Part shown: positions 1 to 9,343 of the stretch, piece after piece
How positions within the stretch are numbered: the stretch's first letter is position 1
Layout: every line of letters starts with the position of its first letter
NCBI RefSeq assembly: GCF_000325705.1
Contig: NC_019904.1
Location: 4,881,501 to 4,945,500, forward strand
DNA from: Echinicola vietnamensis DSM 17526
GTDB taxonomy: Bacteria; Bacteroidota; Bacteroidia; Cytophagales; Cyclobacteriaceae
Length of the DNA: 64,000 nucleotides
Reading direction: 5' to 3'
Position numbers and translations under genes: made by a program
Notes under the pieces: generated by a model
What the model was told of the DNA's origin: nothing
The model's database searches: none
The model's input: only the letters and a program-made list of their open reading frames with translations

Positions 1-41
1 GCTGTCCCACATAGCATAGAAAACCTTTTGGGACAGCTTTT
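1..41 (+). terminator. Rho-independent terminator at window edge
   Basis: A 9-bp perfect stem (GCTGTCCCA at 1-9 with TGGGACAGC at 29-37) is followed by a T-rich run on the + strand. It probably ends a + strand transcript that enters from outside the window. It also lies just downstream of the - strand gene ending at 46, so it may serve both directions; the T-run for the other direction would be outside the window. Confidence 0.6.
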
Positions 42-45
42 ATTT

Positions 46-1470
46 TTATTTGATTTTTTGATTGGTAAACCTCGGCGCTTCGGTCAATTGGAGTGCCTCT
101 ATGATATACGTAGATGTAGCTTTATCTGCCACCCAAGCCTCCCTAGACTTGTAAGCGTCTTCTTTCTCGTTCATATACGTATGCCCATCCTCAAACCGTC
201 CCTGCATTTCCAGTGCCTCCTGTCCTTGCAAGAGCATCCACTCCCGCGCCCTTTTCCTTACCGCTGGGTTTGGTGAAAAAGCTGCTGCAATACTGTTGAA
301 CATCACGAAGTTCATTCGTCTCCCTTCTCCCCAATCTGTACCCAAGGGGTAATAAATATCTCCGGTTCCCTGAATAAAAATAGTCCCCCCTGGAGCCTTC
401 ACCTCCCCTCCTGTTATGGTTTCACCGGCTGTGAACGTAAGGTCAGCAAAACCTCCAAAGACGACATCAATATTATGTACCATCGCCATGGAAACTTCCA
501 TATCGGCAAGCCAAAAATACTTGATCGGGTTAAACTCAAAAACTGAAGTCATGTAATCGGGATGGATAAAATGATGGTTTACAGCCGTCCCATCTTCATT
601 GATATTGCTGCCTATCAGCCATTCCCTCAAGGGTTTTCCATTGACCAATTGTGTAGATTCTAGATCACTGGGCCTCGCTGTGGCATTCAAGGTCAAAAAG
701 ATAAGCTTTTCCATCCATTTCGACTGTTGGGGATGTGCTGGCATCATCGCAGAGGCGACTGTCAGGATAAGCCCGTCCCAGGCATTTTCTTCTGACCCTG
801 TATCCCCGGGGCTGATAATCTCCCCGTGGCGGTTACGGTAAGTTTTGATCTGCGGCAAACCTTTATCGTGCATGATCCATTCACACTCTACCCGAATCAT
901 TTTCAAGACCTCCATTTGGGTCTGGTCATCCAGCTTATCCCACATCATCCAACCGGCAAAGGCACTGTAACCAGCCCATAAAGCTGATTGCCACTCCCTG
1001 CCCCATCCGTTTTCAGTATTGGCCAAATGCGCATGCGCCAAACTTTTGATGAGCAGAATGGTCTTTTCTGCTGCCTCATGCTCTGAAACACCGACACTGG
1101 CAGGATCATATAATCCCAATCTCAGCGAAGCGGCAAGTGCTTCCGCCTCTGCTGCCACGGGACGCACCCTATGCTCCGAAATCCCCTTTAGGTCAAGATA
1201 CCCGTGTTGGGAAAGCTCGGAAAATCCCCTTTCCTGCCACCAAGTCGTCAAGGCATACTTATTGGCATTCAATAGCAGCTTTCCTGCCAACTGCTGGGAG
1301 TCGGTCACCATTGATTTGCCTTCAAACCGCTTCCAATCAATCAACTTCACGTATTCGACTTCTGCTGCCGGAAAAATGCCGGCATTCATTTTCTGGTCTT
1401 GGGCGGACAAAGCCGTCACCCTTAAGCATAGCCATAGCCAAAACAAGCACTTGGTCGTATTCTCCATCAT
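46..1470 (-). CDS. Secreted protein of unknown function
   Basis: A 474-residue protein. The first about 23 residues (hydrophobic LFWLWLCL core ending in SAQDQ) look like a Sec signal peptide. The body is helix-rich and full of Trp and aromatic residues (WGREWQSALWAGYSAFAGWM near residues 155-175), which reminds me of alpha/alpha-toroid carbohydrate-active enzymes such as lyases and hydrolases. I do not recognise a specific family or catalytic motif, so that is only a structural guess. It stands alone on the - strand, divergent from dut, with a terminator beyond its stop codon. The start is a double ATG (MMEN); the second may be the one used. Confidence 0.8.
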   Translation of the reverse strand: MMENTTKCLFWLWLCLRVTALSAQDQKMNAGIFPAAEVEYVKLIDWKRFEGKSMVTDSQQLAGKLLLNANKYALTTWWQERGFSELSQHGYLDLKGISEHRVRPVAAEAEALAASLRLGLYDPASVGVSEHEAAEKTILLIKSLAHAHLANTENGWGREWQSALWAGYSAFAGWMMWDKLDDQTQMEVLKMIRVECEWIMHDKGLPQIKTYRNRHGEIISPGDTGSEENAWDGLILTVASAMMPAHPQQSKWMEKLIFLTLNATARPSDLESTQLVNGKPLREWLIGSNINEDGTAVNHHFIHPDYMTSVFEFNPIKYFWLADMEVSMAMVHNIDVVFGGFADLTFTAGETITGGEVKAPGGTIFIQGTGDIYYPLGTDWGEGRRMNFVMFNSIAAAFSPNPAVRKRAREWMLLQGQEALEMQGRFEDGHTYMNEKEDAYKSREAWVADKATSTYIIEALQLTEAPRFTNQKIK

Positions 1471-1565
1471 CGCGTAAGTTTCTTTATTCTTTTAATGCCT
1501 AATATTAACGATTTAGTCCTAAAGACCTACGCTCCGTTTGTACTTTTCAATTGCTATTTTCCCCG

Positions 1566-1603
1566 TTTGGTTCCTTCAAATATAAAATAACCCGCTATCT
1601 TTG
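1566..1603 (+). promoter_or_regulatory. Possible promoter for dut
   Basis: The -7 box TATCTTTG at 1596-1603 matches the Bacteroidota consensus TAnnTTTG. The nearest TTTG (1566-1569) is 26 nt upstream, longer than the usual 19-21, so only the -7 element is convincing. Confidence 0.35.
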
Positions 1604-1634
1604 ACCCCTATAAACCTTTAAAAACAACACTACC

Positions 1635-2069
1635 ATGCAGGTCAACGTCATCAACCAATCCAAGCATCCCCTACCCGAATACCAAACGGACCTTTCGGCA
1701 GGCCTCGACCTACGGGCCAACCTCGCCGAACCCATCACGTTAAAACCGTTGGAAAGGACCTTAGTGGGAACGGGTTTGTTTATGGAACTCCCTGCTGGTC
1801 ACGAAGCTCAGATCCGTCCCCGTAGCGGACTGGCCTATAAGCATGGGATCACCGTGCTCAATTCACCGGGCACCATCGATGCGGATTACAGGGGCGAGAT
1901 AAAAGTGCTTTTGGTGAACCTTTCCAACGCACCTTTCGAGATCAACGATGGCGAACGCATTGCCCAAATGGTGGTGGCCCGTCATGAGCAGATCCAATGG
2001 AAAGAAGCTGCCGAAGTATCGGAAACCCAACGGGGTGCTGGAGGTTTCGGCAGTACCGGCAAATCCTGA
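1635..2069 (+). CDS. dut: dUTP diphosphatase
   Basis: Hydrolyses dUTP to dUMP and pyrophosphate, keeping uracil out of DNA and supplying dUMP for thymidylate synthesis. All five conserved motifs of the trimeric dUTPase family are present in order in 144 residues: AGLDLRA (22-28), RPRSGLA (61-67), [11 protein letters not shown] (79-89) with the catalytic Asp in the IDADY segment, GERIAQMV (106-113) and the C-terminal P-loop-like [10 protein letters not shown] (133-142). Length and motif spacing are normal. It is followed about 120 bp later by the TPR gene, which has its own promoter, so it may be monocistronic. Confidence 0.97.
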   Translation: MQVNVINQSKHPLPEYQTDLSAGLDLRANLAEPITLKPLERTLVGTGLFMELPAGHEAQIRPRSGLAYKHGITVLNSPGTIDADYRGEIKVLLVNLSNAPFEINDGERIAQMVVARHEQIQWKEAAEVSETQRGAGGFGSTGKS

Positions 2070-2094
2070 TTTCGTTAAATTTCGTAAAATGGCT

Positions 2095-2127
2095 TTTGGG
2101 GAATGAACGAAAAAGGCCTTAATTTTG
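2095..2127 (+). promoter_or_regulatory. Bacteroidota-type promoter for the TPR-lipoprotein-EnvC unit
   Basis: TTTG at 2095-2098, a 21-nt spacer and TAATTTTG at 2120-2127 fit the Bacteroidota housekeeping consensus (TTTG, 19-21 nt, TAnnTTTG). It is about 60 nt upstream of the ATG at 2189 and should drive the three closely spaced genes up to 5924. Confidence 0.6.
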
Positions 2128-2188
2128 TACGTTTTGTCAGTAAGATGCCACATATCTTATTGATAATATCACCAGTTGGAAAGATAAC

Positions 2189-3937
2189 ATGCAAATAAAA
2201 ACCTTCAAGCAATCACTACTCTTCCTGGCCATTGCCCTCCCCTTGGTGTTTTCGGCTCCTTCAGCCCATGCGCAGTTCAATATTTTTAAAGGTGCCAAAA
2301 AAGAACAGAAAGAAGCCGATATGGCGACCAGGCTGTTTATTGAAGGGGAAAAGCACATGATGCTGGAAGATTATGAAAAGGCCTATTTTTACTTTGACAA
2401 AGCCCACGACCTGACCCCTGAATCAGGAGCGGTGAATTTTAAGATGGCCGAGATCCTGGCCCGCGCCAACCAAAACGAAAAGGCGTTGGAGCACGGGCAA
2501 AAGGCCGTGGAAGCCGATCCGGAGAACAAGTATTACCACCTGCTCATTGCCGAAGTCTACACCAAGCAAAACCAACCAGAAAAGGCCGCCGAGATCCTGG
2601 AAACCCTGATCGAAAGTTCTGATGACAACAAACAGTACATCCTTGAACTGGCATCCCTTTACCTCTCCACCCAGCAATTTGACAAAGCCCTTATCGCCTT
2701 GGACAAGGCCGAGGAATATTACGGGGTGGTCGAGCAGCTCTCGGTACAAAAGCAGCGCATTTACCTGAAGCAGAACAATTTGGATGCTGCCATAAAAGAA
2801 GGCGAAAAGCTCATTCAGGCCAATCCCGGCAATTCCCGCTATGTCTTGGCCTTGGTGGAAATGCTCTTCAACAACAACCGTATTGACCAGGCCCTTGGGG
2901 TGGTCAATGCCTCACTGGAGGACTACCCCAACCAACCTGACCTTCACCTGGCCGCCTATACCCTTTACAAAAAGAAAGAAGCACTGGATGTCGCCCACGA
3001 CCATTTGTTCACAGCATTCCAGAGCCCGGACCTGGAGGGCGAGATCAAGGCACAGACCTTTGGGGACATTATGCAGAAAGACCTTAAGACCAAAGAGCGT
3101 GAGTCCATGCTGGACAGTTTGGAAACCCTCATGGTCAAAACCAGTCCCAAAAGTGCCCCTGTATGGACCATTTTGGGAGACCGGGCCATGCAAAACCAAC
3201 AACCTGCCAAAGCCTTGGAAAACTATCAGCAATCCATAGCGATCAATCCCCAAGACCCTAAGGTCCTGCAGGGAGTGATCAGCCTGATGTTTGAGCAGGG
3301 AAAAGATTTTGAGGAAATAGAAACTTATACGGCCTTGGGCACGGAGGAATTCCCCCAGAAACCGGAATTTTGGTTTTTTGACGGCACGGCAAAGCTTGCC
3401 ATTAAAAAACACGAAGCCGCAGCCACCTCCCTGAAGCAAAGCCTTGAGCTCAATGACGGGACCAACAAACAATTGGACCTGATGGTCCTTGGCCAGCTGG
3501 GAGATACCTACCATGCCCTTAAAAAAGAGGACAAGGCTTTTGAGGCTTATGACAAGGTTTTGGAGATTTCACCAGAAGATGAGCACGTTCTGAACAATTA
3601 CGCTTATTTTTTGTCGTTGGAAAAAAGGGACTTGGACAAGGCCTTGGACATGTCATCTAAACTGGTCAGACGATTTCCGGACAATGCCACCTATCTGGAC
3701 ACACATGCTTGGGTACTTTTTCAAAAAAAGTCTTACCAAGAAGCGGAAAAATATATGAAAAAGGCCCTGGAATTAGAAGAAAGTCCCAGTGGGGTAATGC
3801 TAGAGCATTATGGGGACATCCTTTTTCACTTGGGAGATAAGTCCGGCGCCTTGGAATACTGGGAAAAAGCCGCTGGCAAAAGCGATGTATCCGAGGAGCT
3901 TGATCAAAAAATAAAGGACAAGAAATACTATGAATAA
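2189..3937 (+). CDS. Tetratricopeptide-repeat protein
   Basis: A 582-residue protein with an N-terminal signal peptide (hydrophobic residues 10-25 ending SAHAQ) and TPR-type helical repeats through the rest, for example AYFYFDKAHDLTPESGAVNF, KALEHGQKAVEADPENKYY and AFEAYDKVLEISPEDEHVLN. TPR arrays are protein-protein scaffolds, so this is probably a periplasmic or outer-membrane-associated assembly factor. Its stop overlaps the start of the DUF4292 lipoprotein gene by 8 bp, and the EnvC-like gene follows, suggesting an envelope role. The exact partner cannot be read from sequence. Confidence 0.92.
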   Translation: MQIKTFKQSLLFLAIALPLVFSAPSAHAQFNIFKGAKKEQKEADMATRLFIEGEKHMMLEDYEKAYFYFDKAHDLTPESGAVNFKMAEILARANQNEKALEHGQKAVEADPENKYYHLLIAEVYTKQNQPEKAAEILETLIESSDDNKQYILELASLYLSTQQFDKALIALDKAEEYYGVVEQLSVQKQRIYLKQNNLDAAIKEGEKLIQANPGNSRYVLALVEMLFNNNRIDQALGVVNASLEDYPNQPDLHLAAYTLYKKKEALDVAHDHLFTAFQSPDLEGEIKAQTFGDIMQKDLKTKERESMLDSLETLMVKTSPKSAPVWTILGDRAMQNQQPAKALENYQQSIAINPQDPKVLQGVISLMFEQGKDFEEIETYTALGTEEFPQKPEFWFFDGTAKLAIKKHEAAATSLKQSLELNDGTNKQLDLMVLGQLGDTYHALKKEDKAFEAYDKVLEISPEDEHVLNNYAYFLSLEKRDLDKALDMSSKLVRRFPDNATYLDTHAWVLFQKKSYQEAEKYMKKALELEESPSGVMLEHYGDILFHLGDKSGALEYWEKAAGKSDVSEELDQKIKDKKYYE

Positions 3938-4670
3938 ACACTTTTTACGAAGCCTTTTAGCATGTGTTTTACTTTTGGCAGGGTGTGCCAAAAAGACCAA
4001 GATCTATTCTTCGGACGAAGCCATGAAGGAGTTTACGCCCTCCTATTTTGACTTTGAATACCTGAGCGCCAAAGCCCGCGTGGCCATGGAAGAAGAAAAC
4101 GGCAAGACTACCCGGGGAACGCTGAACCTGCGGGCCAAGCGGGACAGCATCATTTGGTTCAGCATCAGTCCGGGCTTGGGCATCGAAGCCGCAAGGGGCA
4201 TGATCACGCGCGAAGACATCAAGGTCATCGACCGCATCAACAATAAGGACATCAATTTGACCTTTGATCAGTTCCAAAATACCTATGGCCTAAAACTCTC
4301 CTTGGACCTGTTCCAGAATGTGCTCTTTGCCAATATCCCCTATGGTGTCAGCTACAGGGACAGGCTGATCCGAGTGGGAAAGACGTTTGAGCTTACCCAG
4401 CGGCGGGACGGCATCACCTACGAATCGGTGATCGGCGTCCAGCACGGTAAAGTAACCGAGCTGACCACGGCTTCCCGGTTTCACAAAGGAAAACTTTCCG
4501 CCAGCTATCCGGAATTCGAAGACCTGGATGGCCAGCCCTATGCTTATAAGATCCTGTTGAAGTTATTGATGGAAAATGCTTCTTCCGATGTCCAATCAAC
4601 CTTGGTCAATTTGGAATTCAACAAAGTGGAACTCCAGGATACCCCATTGTCATTTCCTTACAATTTCTGA
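3930..4670 (+). CDS. DUF4292 family lipoprotein
   Basis: A 246-residue protein starting with a short signal and lipobox (LLLAGCAKK, acylated Cys near residue 19), so it should be anchored in a membrane facing the periplasm. The segment beginning at FEYLSAKARVAMEE and the part around SIIWFSISPGLGIEAARG match my memory of DUF4292, a Bacteroidota family thought to have a LolA/LolB-like beta fold; a role in lipoprotein handling is inference. It overlaps the TPR gene upstream by 8 bp and is followed 3 bp later by the EnvC-like gene, so the three are translated from one message. Confidence 0.88.
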   Translation: MNKHFLRSLLACVLLLAGCAKKTKIYSSDEAMKEFTPSYFDFEYLSAKARVAMEEENGKTTRGTLNLRAKRDSIIWFSISPGLGIEAARGMITREDIKVIDRINNKDINLTFDQFQNTYGLKLSLDLFQNVLFANIPYGVSYRDRLIRVGKTFELTQRRDGITYESVIGVQHGKVTELTTASRFHKGKLSASYPEFEDLDGQPYAYKILLKLLMENASSDVQSTLVNLEFNKVELQDTPLSFPYNF

Positions 4671-4673
4671 TCT

Positions 4674-5924
4674 ATGAAATACCTTCTGGCGCTCGCTTTT
4701 TTGTTCACCTTTACTTGGATGGTCCTTCCTGAACAGGGAAGCCTGATGGCCCAAACCTCCAAGTCCAGGGCCCAGCTTGAAAAGGAAAAAGCTGAAGTTC
4801 TCCAACGCCTGAAGGAGTTTGACGAGATTCTAAAAAAGACCTCTGCCAGAAAGAAAAATACGATCAGTGAGCTGAATTTGGTCAGTAAACAGCTGGAAAC
4901 GCGCGTCAGTTTTATCCAAACCCTGAACAATGAAGTCGCCCTTCTCAACAAAGAAATCAAGGAAACCAATACCCTTATCGGCTCGCTGGAGCAGGACTTG
5001 GAAACCTTAAAGGAAGAATATGCCCAAATGGTCTATGTCTCGGCCAAACTCAACAGTGGCGTCACCATCCTTACCTTTATTTTCAGCTCTTCCACGTTTA
5101 AGCAGCTGTACATGCGGATCAGGTACCTGAAACAGTACAGCGATGCGCGGGAAAAGCAGGTCGAGCAAATTGAAAAAGTAAGTGCAGACCTCAGGCAGCA
5201 ACAGGAAAAACTGGAAAAACAAAAAGCCGACAAACAAGCGGCGCTCCAGGAAGAACAGAGCCAGAAAAAAGAACTTGACCAGCTCAAGCAAGAGCAACAG
5301 TCCATTGTCAATACCTTATCCAACAAGGAAGAGGAAATCCGCAAGGACATTGCCGAGACCAAAAAGCAGCAGGAAGAGTTGAACCGATTGATCAGAAAGG
5401 TCATTGAAGAAGAGATCAGGAGAGCAGAAGCAGAAGCCAAAAAAGCGAATACCAAAACCACCAAATCGGCTTCCAGCAGCATGCCGATGACCCCGGAAGC
5501 AGCAGCCCTTTCCAGCTCTTTTGCCAGCAATCGGGGAAAATTACCCTGGCCGGTAGCCAGTGGGTTTGTTTCGGAATCCTATGGAGACCATCCCCACCCT
5601 ACCCTGAAAGGCATCATGATCACCAATGACGGCATCGACATCCAGACCAATCCAGATGAAACTGTCCGGGCAGTCTTCGATGGCGTGGTGACCAAAGTAT
5701 CCACTATTCCAGGCATGGGAGGCACGATCATCATCCGTCACGGCGAATACTACACCATGTACAGCAGGCTGCAGACCATTTCGGTAAAATCCGGCCAAAC
5801 CGTCAAGGCAAATGACAAAATCGGCGAGGTCGCCACCGGCAGTGACGGGGTATCCGAAGTGCATTTCCAAACGTGGAAGGGACTGCAAAAAATGAACCCA
5901 TCTTCTTGGCTAGCAGGGAAATAG
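4674..5924 (+). CDS. EnvC-like murein hydrolase activator (degenerate M23 domain)
   Basis: A 416-residue protein with a signal peptide, a long coiled coil (about residues 25-265, rich in Lys, Glu and Gln) and a C-terminal LytM/M23-type domain (about 285-416). The zinc ligands of active M23 peptidases are missing. The usual HxxxD is NDGIDI, keeping the Asp but not the His, and the usual HxH is EVHFQT, with Glu in place of the first His. This pattern is that of EnvC/NlpD-type activators, which switch on amidases at the division septum rather than cutting peptidoglycan themselves. It is the last gene of a three-gene unit and is followed by a hairpin at 6005-6029. Confidence 0.9.
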   Translation: MKYLLALAFLFTFTWMVLPEQGSLMAQTSKSRAQLEKEKAEVLQRLKEFDEILKKTSARKKNTISELNLVSKQLETRVSFIQTLNNEVALLNKEIKETNTLIGSLEQDLETLKEEYAQMVYVSAKLNSGVTILTFIFSSSTFKQLYMRIRYLKQYSDAREKQVEQIEKVSADLRQQQEKLEKQKADKQAALQEEQSQKKELDQLKQEQQSIVNTLSNKEEEIRKDIAETKKQQEELNRLIRKVIEEEIRRAEAEAKKANTKTTKSASSSMPMTPEAAALSSSFASNRGKLPWPVASGFVSESYGDHPHPTLKGIMITNDGIDIQTNPDETVRAVFDGVVTKVSTIPGMGGTIIIRHGEYYTMYSRLQTISVKSGQTVKANDKIGEVATGSDGVSEVHFQTWKGLQKMNPSSWLAGK

Positions 5925-6004
5925 CACAGTGCAGTAACAAAGGATCAATCGCAACACTGGAGGGAAAACGCCTTTCCTCCAGCATCCATATCCACCACCG
6001 GCAC

Positions 6005-6029
6005 AGGTGAAAAAGATCTTTCACCTTTT
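6005..6029 (+). terminator. Probable terminator after the EnvC-like gene
   Basis: Stem AGGTGAAA (6005-6012) with TTTCACCT (6019-6026), 6-nt loop, then TTT. A second weaker stem (CTGGAGG/CCTCCAG near 5958-5986) lies just upstream. Both sit between the EnvC-like gene and the tatA promoter. Confidence 0.5.
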
Positions 6030-6133
6030 AGCCTCCCTTTAGGCAATTCATCACTATCTGTAAGCATTTCTACGATAATATGAGTATCTTTACAAAAAAG
6101 ATATTGAAAAAAACAAGAACTGTGTTCGATTCC

Positions 6134-6164
6134 TTTGTGTTAGTAAGACACAGTTATATATTTG
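6134..6164 (+). promoter_or_regulatory. Promoter of tatA-gatA
   Basis: TTTG at 6134-6137, a 19-nt spacer and TATATTTG at 6157-6164 form a near-perfect Bacteroidota housekeeping promoter, 29 nt upstream of the tatA ATG. Confidence 0.7.
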
Positions 6165-6193
6165 TACCGATTTAAAACTTAAATACGCTTATC

Positions 6194-6400
6194 ATGACTA
6201 CATTGGGTTTCATTCAGAATATAGGAGGTGGTTCCTTGGTTGTTATCATCTTGGTTGTCATCCTTCTATTCGGAGCAAAACGAATCCCTGAGCTGGCTCG
6301 CGGGCTGGGCAGAGGCATCAAAGAATTCAAGGATGCCACCAAAGAGATTCAGGATGACATCGAAGATGGCATCAAGGGAGACAGTAAAAAGAAAAGTTAA
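6194..6400 (+). CDS. tatA: Twin-arginine translocase subunit TatA/TatE
   Basis: A 68-residue protein with one membrane helix (about residues 12-28), the [14 protein letters not shown] hinge and amphipathic-helix signature of TatA/TatE, and a charged C-terminus. It forms the pore of the pathway that exports folded, often cofactor-bearing proteins with an RR signal. tatB/tatC are not in this window. gatA begins 14 bp downstream and has no separate promoter that I can see. Confidence 0.95.
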   Translation: MTTLGFIQNIGGGSLVVIILVVILLFGAKRIPELARGLGRGIKEFKDATKEIQDDIEDGIKGDSKKKS

Positions 6401-6414
6401 AAAAATAACCACCA

Positions 6415-7842
6415 TTGGAAAAATTCCATTCTTTCGACGAAATAAAACGCTCGCTTGAAAATAAAGAAACAGATTGTAAAGCGATCGTCCATTATTATCT
6501 CAAGAACATTCAAACGAAGGCGCATCTCAACGCCTTCGTTGAAGTTTATGAGCAGTCCGCTTTGGAGCAAGCTGAAAAAGTGGACCAAAAAATCAAGGCA
6601 GGCACAGCCGGAAAGCTGGCAGGAATGGTCATCGGTATCAAGGATGTCCTTTGCTATGCTGACCACGAAGTCAATGCCTCCAGTAAAATCTTAGAGGGAT
6701 TCCAATCCCAATTTACCGCCACCGCCGTTCAAAAGCTCATCGATGAAGATGCCATCATTATCGGTCGTCTAAACTGTGATGAGTTTGGCATGGGATCCTC
6801 CAATGAAAATACCGTCCATGGGAAAGTCCTTAACGCCCTGGACGAAGGGCGGGTACCGGGAGGATCTTCCGGAGGCTCTGCCGTGGCCGTGCAGGCCAAC
6901 CTCTGCACTACCTCTCTTGGTACGGACACGGGAGGTTCTGTCCGCCAACCTGCAGCCTTTACCGGCCTGGTCGGCATCAAACCTACCTATTCCAGGGTTT
7001 CGCGCTTTGGACTGATCGCCTATGCTTCGTCTTTTGACACCATTGGTGTATTCTCTACCAATGTAAAGGACAATGCCCTGGTACTGGAAGTCATCGCAGG
7101 CCAAGACGATAACGACAGCACCGTTTCCCGAAAGGCAGTGCCCCATTATTCCGAGCAGCTTCAACTGGACCGTCCAGTAAAAGTGGCTTACCTGAAAGAA
7201 ACCATTGAATCAGAGGCCCTGCAACCGGCCATCAAGGAACACACCCTTGACATCCTCGATAAGCTCAAGGAAGAAGGCCATCAAGTAGAAGAGGTTGATT
7301 TCCCGCTACTTGAATATGTCCTTCCTACTTATTATATTTTAACCACTGCAGAAGCCAGTTCAAACCTTTCCCGATTTGACGGCGTTAAATATGGGTACCG
7401 GACACCCAACGCCCACAACTTGGAAAGCATGTACAAGCTCACCCGCTCCGAAGGATTTGGAGAGGAAGTGAAAAGGAGAATAATGCTGGGAACGTTTGTT
7501 TTGAGTGCCAGTTATTACGATGCTTATTTCACCAAAGCCCAAAAAGTAAGGCGACTGATCAAAGAGTTCACGGAAGATTTGTTGAACAAATTTGACTATA
7601 TTGTCTTACCGACCACGCCTTCTACAGCGTTTAAGTTTGGTGAGCACAGCGACGATCCTGTAGCCATGTACTTGGAAGACCTTTACACTGTACAAGCGTC
7701 AGTGTCAGGGGTGCCGGCGATTTCCATTCCCAATGGAAAAGATGAAAATGGCCTTCCGATCGGGCTGCAAGTCATCACCAACTCCTTCAAGGAGGCAGAG
7801 CTTTATGCTTTTGCAGATTATTTAATGAAGATTAAGAAATAA
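6415..7842 (+). CDS. gatA: Asp-tRNA(Asn)/Glu-tRNA(Gln) amidotransferase subunit A
   Basis: The glutaminase/amidase subunit of GatCAB, which converts misacylated Glu-tRNA(Gln) and Asp-tRNA(Asn) to the correct amides. The amidase Ser-cisSer-Lys triad is visible: Lys in MVIGIKDVL (about residue 78), the cis-Ser in PGGSSGGSAVAVQ (about 148-160) and the nucleophile in TDTGGSVRQPA (about 172-182). Length, 475 residues, is typical. The start is a TTG codon at 6415; no in-frame ATG upstream gives a better fit, and it lies 14 bp after tatA. Confidence 0.96.
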   Translation: MEKFHSFDEIKRSLENKETDCKAIVHYYLKNIQTKAHLNAFVEVYEQSALEQAEKVDQKIKAGTAGKLAGMVIGIKDVLCYADHEVNASSKILEGFQSQFTATAVQKLIDEDAIIIGRLNCDEFGMGSSNENTVHGKVLNALDEGRVPGGSSGGSAVAVQANLCTTSLGTDTGGSVRQPAAFTGLVGIKPTYSRVSRFGLIAYASSFDTIGVFSTNVKDNALVLEVIAGQDDNDSTVSRKAVPHYSEQLQLDRPVKVAYLKETIESEALQPAIKEHTLDILDKLKEEGHQVEEVDFPLLEYVLPTYYILTTAEASSNLSRFDGVKYGYRTPNAHNLESMYKLTRSEGFGEEVKRRIMLGTFVLSASYYDAYFTKAQKVRRLIKEFTEDLLNKFDYIVLPTTPSTAFKFGEHSDDPVAMYLEDLYTVQASVSGVPAISIPNGKDENGLPIGLQVITNSFKEAELYAFADYLMKIKK

Positions 7843-7857
7843 AAACATATACCTGTC

Positions 7858-9252
7858 ATGAGCAACTGGAAATTACTTACACTCCTATCACCGATGATAT
7901 TCTGTGTGGCGATTGCCAGTGCCCAAAATCAGGGAGAGAATGGTTTCATTGCTGCTGAAGAAGAGGTTATCCAGCCCACTTACCATTACGAATTTATTCC
8001 TGACTTCACCTACGATGAGGTGGATCAGCGGGTAAAAAAGATGGATACGGGCATGCCTTTCGAGCTGAATGAAACCATTTTTGCTTTTATCAATTACTTT
8101 ACGGTCAGAAACCGGGAGTACTCCAAGATGACCTTGGCCAGAAAAGAGATCTATTTCCCTCTTTTCGAAAAAGAGCTCAAGGAACATGACATGCCGGAGG
8201 AAATCAAGTACTTGGCGATCATCGAATCAGGACTTAACCCAAAGGCAAAATCCCGCGTGGGTGCCATGGGGCTTTGGCAATTTATGCCGGCCACAGGGCG
8301 GGTTTACGACCTGCACGTCACTAGGGATGTTGACGACCGCATGGATCCCGAGCTGGCCACTGAAGCGGCTTGTCGCTACTTGAAATCCCTGCACCGAATG
8401 TTCGATGATTGGGAATTGGCCCTGGCCGCCTATAACTGTGGACCGGGAAATGTACGGAAGGCCATCAGGAGATCCGGCGGAAAGCGAACCTTTTGGGGAA
8501 TTTACAATTGGCTACCGCGGGAAACCAGGGGATATATTCCGCAATTCCAGGCCATCATGTACGTGTTCAATTATGCCGATGAACACAACCTCATTTTGGA
8601 GGACGGCACCTTCCCTATCGCACATGAAAAGGTGAGGTTTGACCAAGAATTGGACCTTAAGCGTTTGGCAGATATCAGTGGCACCTGTTTGGAAGAGTTG
8701 GAGTTTTTAAACCCTGCTATCCAAAACAGTAAAATCCCTGCCAGCTCCAATTATTACGCCCTTCGCGTACCCAAAGCCAAAGCGGATTACATCGCCTCCA
8801 ATGTCCACTGGATGATGGACAGCATTAACCTGCAAGAAGAGCGATTGCTGGCCGAGCAGAAGACGGCAGCACCCAAAGAAAAAGAGCCTGAAAAGATTAT
8901 CTATAAAGTAAGACGGGGTGATGCATTAGGCAAAATCGCCAGACTGTATGGTACCACTGTGGCTGACCTCAAAACGTGGAACGGGCTCTATTCCAATAAC
9001 ATCAAAATTGGACAACACCTGACCATCTACCAAGATGGCGATGCCTTCACCAGGAACCTGGCGGCGGACAATCCCAGTCAGCAGGATGCCACTTTTGTCA
9101 AAGGCAGCCCCAAAACTTATGTTGTCCAACCCGGAGACTCCCTTTGGCTCATCGCCAACAAACTCGATGGCGTGACCATTGAAGAAATCAAGCGACTCAA
9201 CAAACTAAGCAATAACAAAATCAAACCTGGCCAGAAGCTTATCATTGGTTAA
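7858..9252 (+). CDS. Lytic transglycosylase with two LysM domains (MltD-like)
   Basis: A secreted 464-residue enzyme that cleaves the glycan strand of peptidoglycan with formation of 1,6-anhydromuramic acid. After a signal peptide (ending ASAQ) comes an SLT/lysozyme-like domain, with the catalytic Glu in LAIIESGLNPKAKS (about residue 122) and the family motifs GAMGLWQFMPATG and AAYNCGPGNV. Two LysM domains follow (about 349-395 and 419-463, each starting YxVxxGDxL), which bind peptidoglycan. This is the MltD layout. It starts 15 bp after gatA, so is probably co-transcribed. Confidence 0.94.
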   Translation: MSNWKLLTLLSPMIFCVAIASAQNQGENGFIAAEEEVIQPTYHYEFIPDFTYDEVDQRVKKMDTGMPFELNETIFAFINYFTVRNREYSKMTLARKEIYFPLFEKELKEHDMPEEIKYLAIIESGLNPKAKSRVGAMGLWQFMPATGRVYDLHVTRDVDDRMDPELATEAACRYLKSLHRMFDDWELALAAYNCGPGNVRKAIRRSGGKRTFWGIYNWLPRETRGYIPQFQAIMYVFNYADEHNLILEDGTFPIAHEKVRFDQELDLKRLADISGTCLEELEFLNPAIQNSKIPASSNYYALRVPKAKADYIASNVHWMMDSINLQEERLLAEQKTAAPKEKEPEKIIYKVRRGDALGKIARLYGTTVADLKTWNGLYSNNIKIGQHLTIYQDGDAFTRNLAADNPSQQDATFVKGSPKTYVVQPGDSLWLIANKLDGVTIEEIKRLNKLSNNKIKPGQKLIIG

Positions 9253-9343
9253 TTCTGAATACAACTAAATATTTAGTAGTTTGTTTCCGACTGCCGTTCA
9301 TTTTTTATAAATTGTACACGGTCACGTTTTAAATCCCATTACA

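Noticed and set aside
4674..5924. Active M23 endopeptidase
   Set aside because: Both zinc-binding motifs lack a histidine (NDGID and EVH), so it is an EnvC-type activator.
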